Source: Bacillota bacterium
GTDB lineage: Bacteria > Bacillota > Clostridia > Lachnospirales > Lachnospiraceae
DNA: 8,184 nt
NCBI GenBank assembly: GCA_023387655.1
Contig: JAEWHR010000088.1
Span: 1-8,184, forward strand
Reading direction: 5' to 3'
Shown here: positions 1 to 5,741 of the stretch, piece by piece
How positions within the stretch are numbered: the stretch's first letter is position 1
Layout: the number at the start of each line of letters is the position of its first letter
Translations under genes and position numbers: made by a program
The notes under the pieces: model-generated
What the model was told of the DNA's origin: nothing
What the model saw: only the letters and a program-made list of their open reading frames with translations
Database searches by the model: none

Positions 1-1
1 G

Positions 2-76
2 AATAGCAATACAGTTGCCACGAAGTTACGCAGAGCAAAGGAAAAGTTAAAAAATCATTTGAAAGGAGGGATGTAG
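2..76 (+). CDS. ECF-type RNA polymerase sigma factor, C-terminal end only (partial)
   Basis: Only the last 24 codons are in the window, so the start lies upstream. The visible peptide reads NSNTVATKLRRAKEKLKNHL and then KGGM before the TAG stop. The NTVATKLRRAKEKL segment matches the recognition helix and trailing basic helix of sigma region 4 in ECF (sigma-70 group 4) factors, where N-T-V-x-x-x-L-x-R-A-x-x-x-L is typical; this helix contacts the -35 element. The gene ends two bases before the start of the RCC1-repeat membrane protein. The ribosome binding site of that next gene lies inside the final codons here, which points to translational coupling and one operon. A LuxR-type or other helix-turn-helix protein could have a similar tail, but the basic KLRRAKEKLK end and the membrane-protein partner favour an ECF sigma factor. 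The family call is fairly secure; the subgroup cannot be judged from this fragment. Confidence 0.72.
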   Translation, partial: NSNTVATKLRRAKEKLKNHLKGGM

Positions 77-78
77 TA

Positions 79-2421
79 ATGAAAAAGGGGTTTGATATGT
101 TTGAAGAACGAGAGGAAAATGAATTAAAATTTCATATCAAAGCAGTCTATGAAGGATTGAAATTTCAATCGAAATCCAAGGAAGAGCTGTTGACACGACT
201 TCACCAAATAGAGCAGAGAAAAAATGGTACCAACTCAGACGAAACATGTGACTATGTCTATTTAAAAAAGAGAGCTGTTAAGAAGCAAGAAGATAAAGGA
301 GTAACGTTTTTAAAGCTTGGAGCACGCATCGTAGCAATAGCAGCAGTATTATTTTTGATAGGTATTGTAATCTATCATGTGCATTTGAGATTAGAGGAAC
401 AAAAAGAAGTAGCGATAGACTATAAAGAGAATGAAGAGCAAATAGATAAAAATCAAAATGATAATAACCAAGGGGAGAATAATTCGCAGGATTCAAAAGA
501 GGAACAAGGAGACTCTCACAATAAGGATAATGAAGAAGTGAATAAAAATGAGGATGAGAGCAAGAAAGATAATTTATTAGGAAATGAAATTAAAGTATCG
601 GTCAGAGTTCCTGTAGAAGGACTTCATCTTACAGGAGAGTTTCAAATAACGAATTATTACCTAACTAATGTTGTTCAGCCTGAGAATCAATATATTATCG
701 ATGAAGAAGGAACACTTTGGGGACTTGGTGATAATCGTGCAGGGCAGCTTGGTCAGGGAGTGCAAGGATATTATGGAGAAGCATATGTTGATTTTACGAA
801 GGAGCCAGTAAAAATTGCTGAGAACGTTGTTCATGTAGATGCTAGCAGAAATTATTTTGTGGTTTATCTTACAGAAGATGGCAATCTCTATGGAATAGGT
901 GCTAATTTTGATGGGCTTATGGGAATGAAGCAGGTTGGTTCGTATTTTAATCATTCTATGGATGTCTGTGCGATTAGTCCTGTATTATTAATGAAGGATG
1001 TTGCTTATGCTAGATGTGGAGAATACCATATCCTAGTTCTAAAAAAAGACGGAACAGTATGGAAGATAGGTGACACCAAGGATGATAGCCAAAAGCCAGA
1101 TTCGATGGGAACTATTGATTGGTATGAAAGTACCACGCTTTCAGAACCTAAGAAGATATTAGAAGATGCAATCTATGTTACAACGGATAGTTTCCAATCT
1201 GCTGCGATTCGCTCGGATGGAACATTATGGACTTGGGGAGACAACAGAAAAGGGGTACTTGGGACAGGAAATTATGAAGAGGGCACTGTAGTATCTGCAA
1301 AACAAGTAGCTACCGATGTAAGAATGGTATGGTTTGGTGAAGTAGCGTTTAACTCTAACGTTTCTCAAATAACCTATGGAATGAGGCCAAGTGAAGCAAG
1401 GCTTTCTCTACCTCAGATGATTGTGCAAAAGAAAGATGGAACCTTCTTTGGTTGTGGTGTTGGTTATGGTGAGTATAAAAAATTACTAAATGGGGATGAG
1501 ATTCAAATATCAGCAGACTTAGTACCAGTAGTATTAACCAGTAAAGATAGTCAGATTATGAATCTTGAATTAAGGGAATTCCCATTAGGAACTTCTTATT
1601 CAAACGTAATACAATATTTAAAGGAAAAAGAAATAACTTACCAATTTTATGAGGCTAGTAACAATATAGAAATTAGTCATTCCTATTTTGGCAATCAATA
1701 TGCTTGTAGTGTGCTAAGATTTTCGGATAGTGGAACTCTAGAAACTATAGAAGTTAATTTCGGTTTTTCACCAGATGGTAAGATTCGGGTACAGAGTACT
1801 GTTCAAGAGGTGTTAAGTATTTATGGGGAAGAGGATATAAGCTTTCATAATGATAATGGAAGTATCATAAAACAGTATGCTTATAACAATGGATTTCTTC
1901 TGATATCTTGTAGAGATGGAGTTGTTACTAGTATTACGATTAGTAAATACTCTATTTTACCTCAAGTGATTATGGAAAAACTCTATAGAAAAGAAGATAG
2001 AACTAACCAATCAGAGCAGGATAAGCTTATGGGGATTCCACCTACTATAAATGAATTTGAATTAAAGAACGGCAAAGTTATTCTTTATGAATCTGTAGAC
2101 AATCAATTATTAACGAGGCTATATCAGGTGGAAATCATACCATGCGAACTTGGGCAGGCAGTAGTGGTTACTAGAAGTACAATGTCTGATAATGAAACAA
2201 AGATGGATCAATTAACACTTGCTATCATGGATGAAAAATTTGATAAAGTGCTAAGTAAATCAATTACTATAGATTCTATTGGAGATAGTCGTATTTATAT
2301 TATGGAAAAGGGAGTTAGAGTAGAATATTCAAAGAATCCTAAAAAATCATTACAGAATGTAACAGAAGCAGAGTTAGGAATATTTTATTTATCAGAAGCT
2401 GGCTGGGTTGAAACTTATTAG
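79..2421 (+). CDS. Single-pass membrane protein with extracytoplasmic RCC1 repeats; putative anti-sigma/sensor partner of the upstream ECF sigma factor
   Basis: This is a 780-residue protein. The ATG at 79 is preceded by AAAGGAGG (62-69) at normal spacing, so this start is preferred over Met7. Residues 1-80 are charged, helical-looking and presumably cytoplasmic. One transmembrane helix spans about 82-101 (ARIVAIAAVLFLIGIVIYHV). Residues 105-165 form an acidic Asn/Glu/Lys linker. From about 205 to 490 there are RCC1-like blades with the DG-x-hydrophobic-x-x-x-G-D/N signature: EEGTLWGLGDNRAGQLG (209-225), EDGNLYGIGANFDGLMG (266-282), KDGTVWKIGD (323-332), SDGTLWTWGDNRKGVLG (379-395) and KDGTFFGCG (452-460). 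Residues about 500-625 contain two G-T/S-T-x-x-x-V-like segments resembling BamE/SmpA-type modules; this is weak. The remainder to 780 is unassigned. Basic residues on the N-terminal side of the helix put the propeller outside. By analogy with operonic anti-sigma factors it may hold the sigma factor until an outside ligand binds. No zinc-binding HxxxCxxC motif and no clear RsgI-type N-domain is visible, so the anti-sigma role is inference. Confidence 0.8.
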   Translation: MKKGFDMFEEREENELKFHIKAVYEGLKFQSKSKEELLTRLHQIEQRKNGTNSDETCDYVYLKKRAVKKQEDKGVTFLKLGARIVAIAAVLFLIGIVIYHVHLRLEEQKEVAIDYKENEEQIDKNQNDNNQGENNSQDSKEEQGDSHNKDNEEVNKNEDESKKDNLLGNEIKVSVRVPVEGLHLTGEFQITNYYLTNVVQPENQYIIDEEGTLWGLGDNRAGQLGQGVQGYYGEAYVDFTKEPVKIAENVVHVDASRNYFVVYLTEDGNLYGIGANFDGLMGMKQVGSYFNHSMDVCAISPVLLMKDVAYARCGEYHILVLKKDGTVWKIGDTKDDSQKPDSMGTIDWYESTTLSEPKKILEDAIYVTTDSFQSAAIRSDGTLWTWGDNRKGVLGTGNYEEGTVVSAKQVATDVRMVWFGEVAFNSNVSQITYGMRPSEARLSLPQMIVQKKDGTFFGCGVGYGEYKKLLNGDEIQISADLVPVVLTSKDSQIMNLELREFPLGTSYSNVIQYLKEKEITYQFYEASNNIEISHSYFGNQYACSVLRFSDSGTLETIEVNFGFSPDGKIRVQSTVQEVLSIYGEEDISFHNDNGSIIKQYAYNNGFLLISCRDGVVTSITISKYSILPQVIMEKLYRKEDRTNQSEQDKLMGIPPTINEFELKNGKVILYESVDNQLLTRLYQVEIIPCELGQAVVVTRSTMSDNETKMDQLTLAIMDEKFDKVLSKSITIDSIGDSRIYIMEKGVRVEYSKNPKKSLQNVTEAELGIFYLSEAGWVETY

Positions 2422-2447
2422 TATTATGTAAAATCAATTTTTCTGAA

Positions 2448-2490
2448 AAAAGCAGGATTGGATGTAATAAATCTAGTTCTGCTTTTATTT
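2448..2490 (+). terminator. Probable intrinsic terminator after the RCC1-repeat gene
   Basis: AAAAGCAG at 2448-2455 pairs perfectly with CTGCTTTT at 2479-2486. The stem can be extended inward by a G-T and an A-T pair, leaving a loop of about 19 bases. The right arm runs into a T-rich tract (TTTTATTT, 2483-2490). It begins 27 bases after the stop of the 780-residue gene, where a terminator is expected. The stem is modest in GC and the loop is long, so efficiency may be low. The A-tract on the left arm would also give a U-tract to a minus-strand transcript, but no minus-strand gene is seen nearby. Confidence 0.5.
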
Positions 2491-2537
2491 GCTTATATTA
2501 TGTGCATATATATGAGAGCAGGTCTTTTAACTTATTT

Positions 2538-2782
2538 TTTACGAAAGGATTCAATTTACGAAAGAAAACAATATTTGCAAAAGAATTCATTCTTTACGAA
2601 AGAATTCAATCTTCACGAAGGAACTCATTTTTTACCAAGGAGCTCAATCTTCACGAAGGAACTCAATCTTCACGAAGGAACTCATTATTTACGAAGGAGC
2701 TCAATCTTCACGAAGGAGCTAAATTTTCACGAATGAACTCAATCTTTACGAATGAACTCATTCTTTACGAATGAGGTGGAAA
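2538..2782. repeat. Tandem array of about 13 direct repeats, 19-bp period
   Basis: Units begin at 2538, 2555, 2574, 2593, 2612, 2631, 2650, 2669, 2688, 2707, 2726, 2745 and 2764. From 2555 onward the period is exactly 19 bp. The consensus on the + strand is TTYACGAAGGAACTCAWTC. Variants are grouped: early units carry GAAAGAATTC, middle units GAAGGAACTC or GAAGGAGCTC, and the last units GAATGAAC or GAATGAGG. Units 5-7 (2612-2668) and 8-10 (2669-2725) match at 52 of 57 positions, better than adjacent units do, so a 57-bp block was duplicated. The unit has no stop codon in any forward frame, so all three frames stay open and spell related peptides; this explains the open frames here without requiring a gene. 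TTC-N2-GAA in each unit is a short dyad that a protein could read. The array sits in a long gene-free gap after a terminator. Its function is unknown; an iteron-like protein-binding array, a dispersed intergenic repeat and a decaying satellite are all possible. Confidence 0.88.
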
Positions 2783-3053
2783 ATGCTAGAATAAAGCATA
2801 GATAAGTGGAAAAAGGTTTATGATATAAGATTTATAGAGTGTATGACTGCTATAGTTCAATTTCCTATTAAAAATAGTATATTTATTCTATATGAAATCC
2901 CCAATAATGAGTATAGAAAACTGGTATAGAGTAAAGAGTGCAGAATAACGAGCACAAAGAATATATAAAAATAAAATGATATTTTAATGAATCAACAAAT
3001 TTATTCTATAGAGAAATAAATTTTTGCATTGGTATAGATAAAAATATATATAT
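2783..3053. other. AT-rich intergenic stretch without a recognisable gene
   Basis: No open frame with a credible ribosome binding site is seen on either strand, and no tRNA or riboswitch-like fold was recognised. The segment is very AT-rich and repeats the motif TATAGA at 2833, 2912, 2925, 3007 and 3033. Two of these copies sit in TGGTATAGA (2922-2930 and 3030-3038). A short perfect dyad CTATT-AAA-AATAG lies near 2864-2876. The stretch presumably holds the promoter of the downstream kinase gene. Confidence 0.5.
3030..3038 (+). promoter_or_regulatory. Possible extended -10 promoter for the phosphotransferase gene
   Basis: TGGTATAGA has the TG-n-TATAxx form of an extended -10 element. It would place the transcript start near 3045, about 11 bases before the ribosome binding site AAAGGA (3056-3061) of the gene at 3072. 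No good -35 hexamer lies 16-18 bases upstream. In DNA this AT-rich, chance matches are common, so the call is tentative. Confidence 0.25.
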
Positions 3054-3071
3054 GGAAAGGATCTCGTTATT

Positions 3072-3803
3072 ATGGAACTCAAAATGATTGGGCAAGGAAA
3101 TACTGCTAACGTATATGAATGGGAAGACGGAAAAGTATTAAAATTATTCCATCAAGGTTATCCTATTGACTCCGTGAAAAGGGAATTTGAGAACGCAAAG
3201 AGACTAAACGCAATGAACTTTCAAAAGCCAAAGGTATTTGAAATCATAACAGTGGAAGAACAACATGGTATCTTATATGAAAAAGTAAATGGAATTTCCA
3301 TATTTGATTGGCTTATGAGTACAGGAGATATAAAGGGGTGTGCTCTAAAAATTGCAAAGCTACAGGATGAAATTAATGAGAATAAAGCATATGATTTTAT
3401 GGATTATAAGGAATTCTTACATAACAATCTACAGCGTTTGGTCTTGTCAGAAGATTTGGAAGCTAAAAAACAGGGACAGGAGATGCTTCATCTGCTTACA
3501 ACTTTAAAAGATGGAGAGAATCTATGCCATGGAGATTTTCATCCAGGAAATATTTTTATAAAAGAGGATGAGGTAACTGTTATCGATTTCATGAACTGTT
3601 GTAGAGGTCCTAGAGAATATGATATCGCTAGGAGCCTATACTTAATTCAGTATTCACCGATCCCGCAAAATATGCCAGGGGTGGAAGAATTATCAAAGGT
3701 TCGAGAGCAGTTAGCAGATTACTATCTTCAATACAGGGAAATAAGTAGAGACGAACTGAAAGATTATCTTGCAGTGATTATAACATCGAGAAGTGGTGAG
3801 TAG
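3072..3803 (+). CDS. Aminoglycoside phosphotransferase (APH)-family small-molecule kinase
   Basis: This is a 243-residue soluble kinase of the APH/choline-kinase fold. The nucleotide loop is IGQGNTANVYEW (6-17) and the likely ATP-anchoring lysine is K24 in VLKLF. The hinge is ILYEKVNG (67-74). The catalytic Brenner motif is HGDFHPGN (153-160), with base D155 and metal ligand N160. The second metal site is D172 in VIDFMN, followed by REYDIARS (181-188), typical of bacterial APH-family members. All key residues are present, so an active ATP- or GTP-dependent phosphotransferase is likely. The substrate cannot be read from sequence; family members phosphorylate antibiotics, sugars, choline or unknown small molecules. 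The start is supported by AAAGGA (3056-3061) ten bases upstream. The protein ends soon after VIITSRSGE, and from memory of the family it may be some 15-20 residues short at the C-terminus. It lies 71 bases upstream of a Bce-type regulator, so a shared antibiotic-resistance role is possible but unproven. Confidence 0.82.
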   Translation: MELKMIGQGNTANVYEWEDGKVLKLFHQGYPIDSVKREFENAKRLNAMNFQKPKVFEIITVEEQHGILYEKVNGISIFDWLMSTGDIKGCALKIAKLQDEINENKAYDFMDYKEFLHNNLQRLVLSEDLEAKKQGQEMLHLLTTLKDGENLCHGDFHPGNIFIKEDEVTVIDFMNCCRGPREYDIARSLYLIQYSPIPQNMPGVEELSKVREQLADYYLQYREISRDELKDYLAVIITSRSGE

Positions 3804-3815
3804 CATTACAAGAGT

Positions 3816-3845
3816 TAAGAGTGAAAAATAAAATATTCACTCTTA
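3816..3845. promoter_or_regulatory. Perfect 10-bp inverted repeat upstream of the response regulator gene
   Basis: TAAGAGTGAA (3816-3825) and TTCACTCTTA (3836-3845) are exact reverse complements separated by a 10-base AT-only loop. It lies in the 71-base gap between the phosphotransferase stop and the regulator start at 3875. The right arm is followed by TAAAGAG rather than a T-run, and the stem has only three G-C pairs, so it is a poor intrinsic terminator. It could be an operator, an RNA processing or stability hairpin, or a weak attenuator. No BceR-type TNACA-N4-TGTAA pattern is present in it. Confidence 0.5.
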
Positions 3846-3864
3846 TAAAGAGCACTACAGAAAT

Positions 3865-3869
3865 GAGGA
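3865..3869 (+). promoter_or_regulatory. Ribosome binding site that sets the regulator start at 3875
   Basis: GAGGA lies five bases before the ATG at 3875. The longer in-frame candidates, GTG at 3821 and ATG at 3863, lack a comparable site, and the GTG falls inside the inverted repeat. Starting at 3875 also makes the protein begin MYKIMMIEDD, as response regulators normally do. Confidence 0.6.
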
Positions 3870-3874
3870 AAACA

Positions 3875-4546
3875 ATGTATAAAATCATGATGATAGAAGA
3901 CGATATGACCATTGCAAAAGCAATTAAGGATCATTTGTGTAAATGGGGATATGAAGCGGAATATATTACTGAGTTTCAAAATGTAACGGAGCAGGTAATA
4001 AAATACGAGCCGCATTTAGTACTGTTAGATGTTTGCCTACCCTATTTTAATGGCTTTCATTGGTGTAGCGAGATAAGACGCGTATCTAAGGTACCAGTGG
4101 TGTTTTTATCTTCCGCCGCAGATAATATGAATATTGTGATGGCTATGAACATGGGCGGTGACGACTTTATTGCAAAACCAGTAGATCTTAATGTACTGAC
4201 TGCAAAAGTTCAAGCAATCCTTCGCAGAACCTATTCCTTTCAAGGTCAATTAAATGCGATTGAGCATAATGGCGCAATATTAAATCTAAGTGATATGACT
4301 ATGATTTGTGGTCATGAGAAGGTAGAGCTTACAAAAAATGAGTTTCGTATCATGCAAATCTTAATGGAAAATATCGGACGTGCTATTACTAGGGAAGCAA
4401 TTATGGAGCGTTTATGGGAAAATGATAGCTTTGTTGATGACAACACTTTGACAGTCAATGTGAATAGGCTACGAAAAAAACTAGATGACGCAGGACTAGA
4501 AGATTTTATTATTACCAAAAAGGGTGTTGGATATATGGTAATGTAA
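3875..4546 (+). CDS. bceR: BceR-like OmpR/PhoB-family response regulator
   Basis: This is a 223-residue transcription regulator, a typical length for the family with this start. The receiver domain (about 1-115) has the acidic pocket E8-D9-D10, phosphoacceptor D52 in VLLDVCLP, the switch S79/S80 in VFLSS and the conserved lysine K101 in AKPVD. The C-terminal winged-helix DNA-binding domain (about 125-223) contains ELTKNEFRIMQILMEN, the recognition region DDNTLTVNVNRLRKKLDD and the closing TKKGVGYMV hairpin. The next gene, 18 bases on, encodes a short-loop histidine kinase, and the genes after that encode a BceAB-type transporter; together these identify the BceR type. It should bind the TTACA-N4-TGTAA site at 5625-5640 and activate the transporter genes once phosphorylated. 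The symbol follows family and context; orthology to a named member such as BceR, PsdR or VraR-like paralogues has not been tested. Confidence 0.9.
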   Translation: MYKIMMIEDDMTIAKAIKDHLCKWGYEAEYITEFQNVTEQVIKYEPHLVLLDVCLPYFNGFHWCSEIRRVSKVPVVFLSSAADNMNIVMAMNMGGDDFIAKPVDLNVLTAKVQAILRRTYSFQGQLNAIEHNGAILNLSDMTMICGHEKVELTKNEFRIMQILMENIGRAITREAIMERLWENDSFVDDNTLTVNVNRLRKKLDDAGLEDFIITKKGVGYMVM

Positions 4547-4564
4547 GGATAGTTAGGAGTATGG

Positions 4565-5605
4565 ATGGAGAAAAGAAGGAAGATGAAAAAGAAACAAATC
4601 AAAGGAGTTTTTATACTCTTAGTCTCTTATTTAAAAAGACATCTCTCAATTATTGTGTCCGCAGGGATAACGATATTTCTATTTCTTATCGTATTTAGTT
4701 TATATGACCTACCAATTGAAGCAGTATTATATGCCACGCTATTATCCACTGTAGCGGTATGTTTGTTTGGTATGATTCGTTTTTATTACTATTATAAGAG
4801 ACAGCAAAAACTTCAATGGTTAATGAAGACAATTACCCTATCGGAGCAGGAATTTCCACGACCACAGGACAGGATAGAGGAAGATTATCAAGAAATCATC
4901 CGTATTTTAAGTGAACGATATAAGAATATGTTATCTGATGTCGATGGAAAATTATCTGATATGATGGACTATTATACCATGTGGGTTCATCAGATAAAGA
5001 CACCTATTGCTGCAATGCGTTTGTTATTACAAAGTGAAGAGACATCCAATTCAGAGGAGTTACTAGATCAGTTGTTTAAAATAGAGCAATATGTAGGAAT
5101 GGTGTTACAATATCTAAGGGTGGAGAGTATGTCAGGAGACTTATTACTGTCGCGGTATGAGCTTGACGATATTGTAAAGCAAGCAATTAAAAAGCATACA
5201 AAATCATTTATCAGAAAGAAGATTACATTGCATTATGAAGAAATTCATAAAAAAGTCTTAACAGATGAAAAATGGCTTGTTTTTGTGATAGAACAGTTAA
5301 TCTCCAATGCATTAAAATATACCAATTCAGGAAGTATCTCAATCTATCTTGATAAGGAGCTTCCAGATACCTTGGTTATTGAAGACACTGGAATCGGTAT
5401 TTGCCCGGAGGATTTACCAAGAGTATGTGAGAAAGGTTACACTGGATATAATGGAAGGGCGGATAAAAAGTCTACTGGAATCGGACTATATCTATGCAAA
5501 CGTATATTAAATAAGTTATCACATACTATGACGATTACGTCCGAAGTTTCTACCGGGACGAAGGTGTATATAAACTTGGCTATGAAAGAATTAACTGTGG
5601 AATAA
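4565..5605 (+). CDS. bceS: BceS-like intramembrane-sensing histidine kinase
   Basis: This is a 346-residue membrane kinase, the usual length for Bce-type sensors. Two transmembrane helices lie at about 27-47 (SIIVSAGITIFLFLIVFSLYD) and 52-73. The outer loop is only a few residues long, so the protein has no ligand-binding sensor domain. The DHp motif is HQIKTPIAAMRLLLQ with phosphoacceptor H142. The ATPase domain has the N-box EQLISNALKYT (N248), the G1 box DTGIG (274-278) and the G2 box STGIGLYL (303-310). In this family the kinase is controlled by direct contact with the BceAB-type transporter, which reports drug flux. AGGAG (4555-4559) sits five bases before the ATG at 4565; the in-frame ATG at 4583 has a site placed too close, so 4565 is preferred. 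The gene follows the regulator by 18 bases and is surely co-transcribed with it. Confidence 0.9.
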   Translation: MEKRRKMKKKQIKGVFILLVSYLKRHLSIIVSAGITIFLFLIVFSLYDLPIEAVLYATLLSTVAVCLFGMIRFYYYYKRQQKLQWLMKTITLSEQEFPRPQDRIEEDYQEIIRILSERYKNMLSDVDGKLSDMMDYYTMWVHQIKTPIAAMRLLLQSEETSNSEELLDQLFKIEQYVGMVLQYLRVESMSGDLLLSRYELDDIVKQAIKKHTKSFIRKKITLHYEEIHKKVLTDEKWLVFVIEQLISNALKYTNSGSISIYLDKELPDTLVIEDTGIGICPEDLPRVCEKGYTGYNGRADKKSTGIGLYLCKRILNKLSHTMTITSEVSTGTKVYINLAMKELTVE

Positions 5606-5624
5606 AAAGAAAATGATTACTTAT

Positions 5625-5640
5625 CTTACAAAAATGTAAG
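5625..5640. promoter_or_regulatory. BceR-type operator: CTTACA-AAAA-TGTAAG inverted repeat
   Basis: CTTACA (5625-5630) and TGTAAG (5635-5640) are perfect reverse complements separated by AAAA. This matches exactly the TNACA-N4-TGTAA pattern known for BceR-like regulators of Firmicutes. It lies about 60 bases upstream of the -10 element of the ATPase gene and begins 20 bases after the kinase stop. It is the expected binding site of the regulator encoded at 3875-4546, making the transporter genes its target. The pattern match is direct; the binding is inference. Confidence 0.85.
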
Positions 5641-5647
5641 TTTGAAG

Positions 5648-5686
5648 AAGAGAATGTAAGCCAAAGCAATGGCAGAACATTCTCTT
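5648..5686. promoter_or_regulatory. Second dyad between operator and promoter, containing a further TGTAAG half-site
   Basis: AAGAGAATGT (5648-5657) and ACATTCTCTT (5677-5686) are exact 10-bp reverse complements. Inside them GCC (5660-5662) can pair with GGC (5671-5673), closing an 8-base loop. The left part contains TGTAAG (5655-5660), exactly 20 bp after the same hexamer in the main operator, so it lies on the same DNA face. A pyrimidine-rich run (TTTCTTTG) follows the right arm, so the element could also act as the terminator of the regulator-kinase operon. It covers roughly -58 to -20 relative to the inferred transporter transcript start, replacing a normal -35 region. Confidence 0.6.
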
Positions 5687-5690
5687 TCTT

Positions 5691-5699
5691 TGCTATACT
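5691..5699 (+). promoter_or_regulatory. Extended -10 promoter of the transporter operon
   Basis: TGCTATACT is a good extended -10 (TG-n-TATACT, five of six bases matching TATAAT). The hexamer 17 bp upstream, GGCAGA, is not a -35 element, as expected for a promoter that depends on an activator. The transcript should start near 5705-5706, giving a leader of about 36 bases before the ATG at 5742. AGGAGGA (5729-5735) is a strong ribosome binding site for that gene. Confidence 0.65.
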
Positions 5700-5741
5700 A
5701 ACACCATAATTCGTGAAAGAAAATTTATAGGAGGATTTGAT

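Noticed and set aside
278..954. Minus-strand open frames opposite the RCC1-repeat gene
   Set aside because: They are low-complexity Leu/Ile-rich translations antisense to a well-supported gene, without start signals.
2458..2736. 92-codon open frame starting with TTG that crosses the repeat array
   Set aside because: The start is TTG with no ribosome binding site and lies inside the terminator hairpin. Openness is explained by the stop-free 19-bp repeat unit.
2502..2774. 90-codon open frame starting with GTG in another frame of the same array
   Set aside because: There is no ribosome binding site, and it is the same repeat peptide shifted by frame, which shows the array keeps every forward frame open.
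2538..2782. CRISPR array
   Set aside because: The repeats are contiguous 19-mers with no unique spacers, and no cas gene is present in the window.
3024..3052. Promoter TTGCAT-17-TATATA before the phosphotransferase gene
   Set aside because: The spacing is right, but the transcript would start at about 3059, inside the ribosome binding site, leaving no usable leader.
3806..3819. Second BceR operator (TTACA-AGAG-TTAAG) upstream of the regulator gene, implying autoregulation
   Set aside because: Only the left half matches; the right half TTAAG agrees poorly with TGTAA.
3821..3874. N-terminal extension of the response regulator from a GTG at 3821 or ATG at 3863
   Set aside because: No suitable ribosome binding site precedes these codons. 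The GTG lies within the inverted repeat, and the extension precedes the normal receiver-domain start MYKIMMIEDD.
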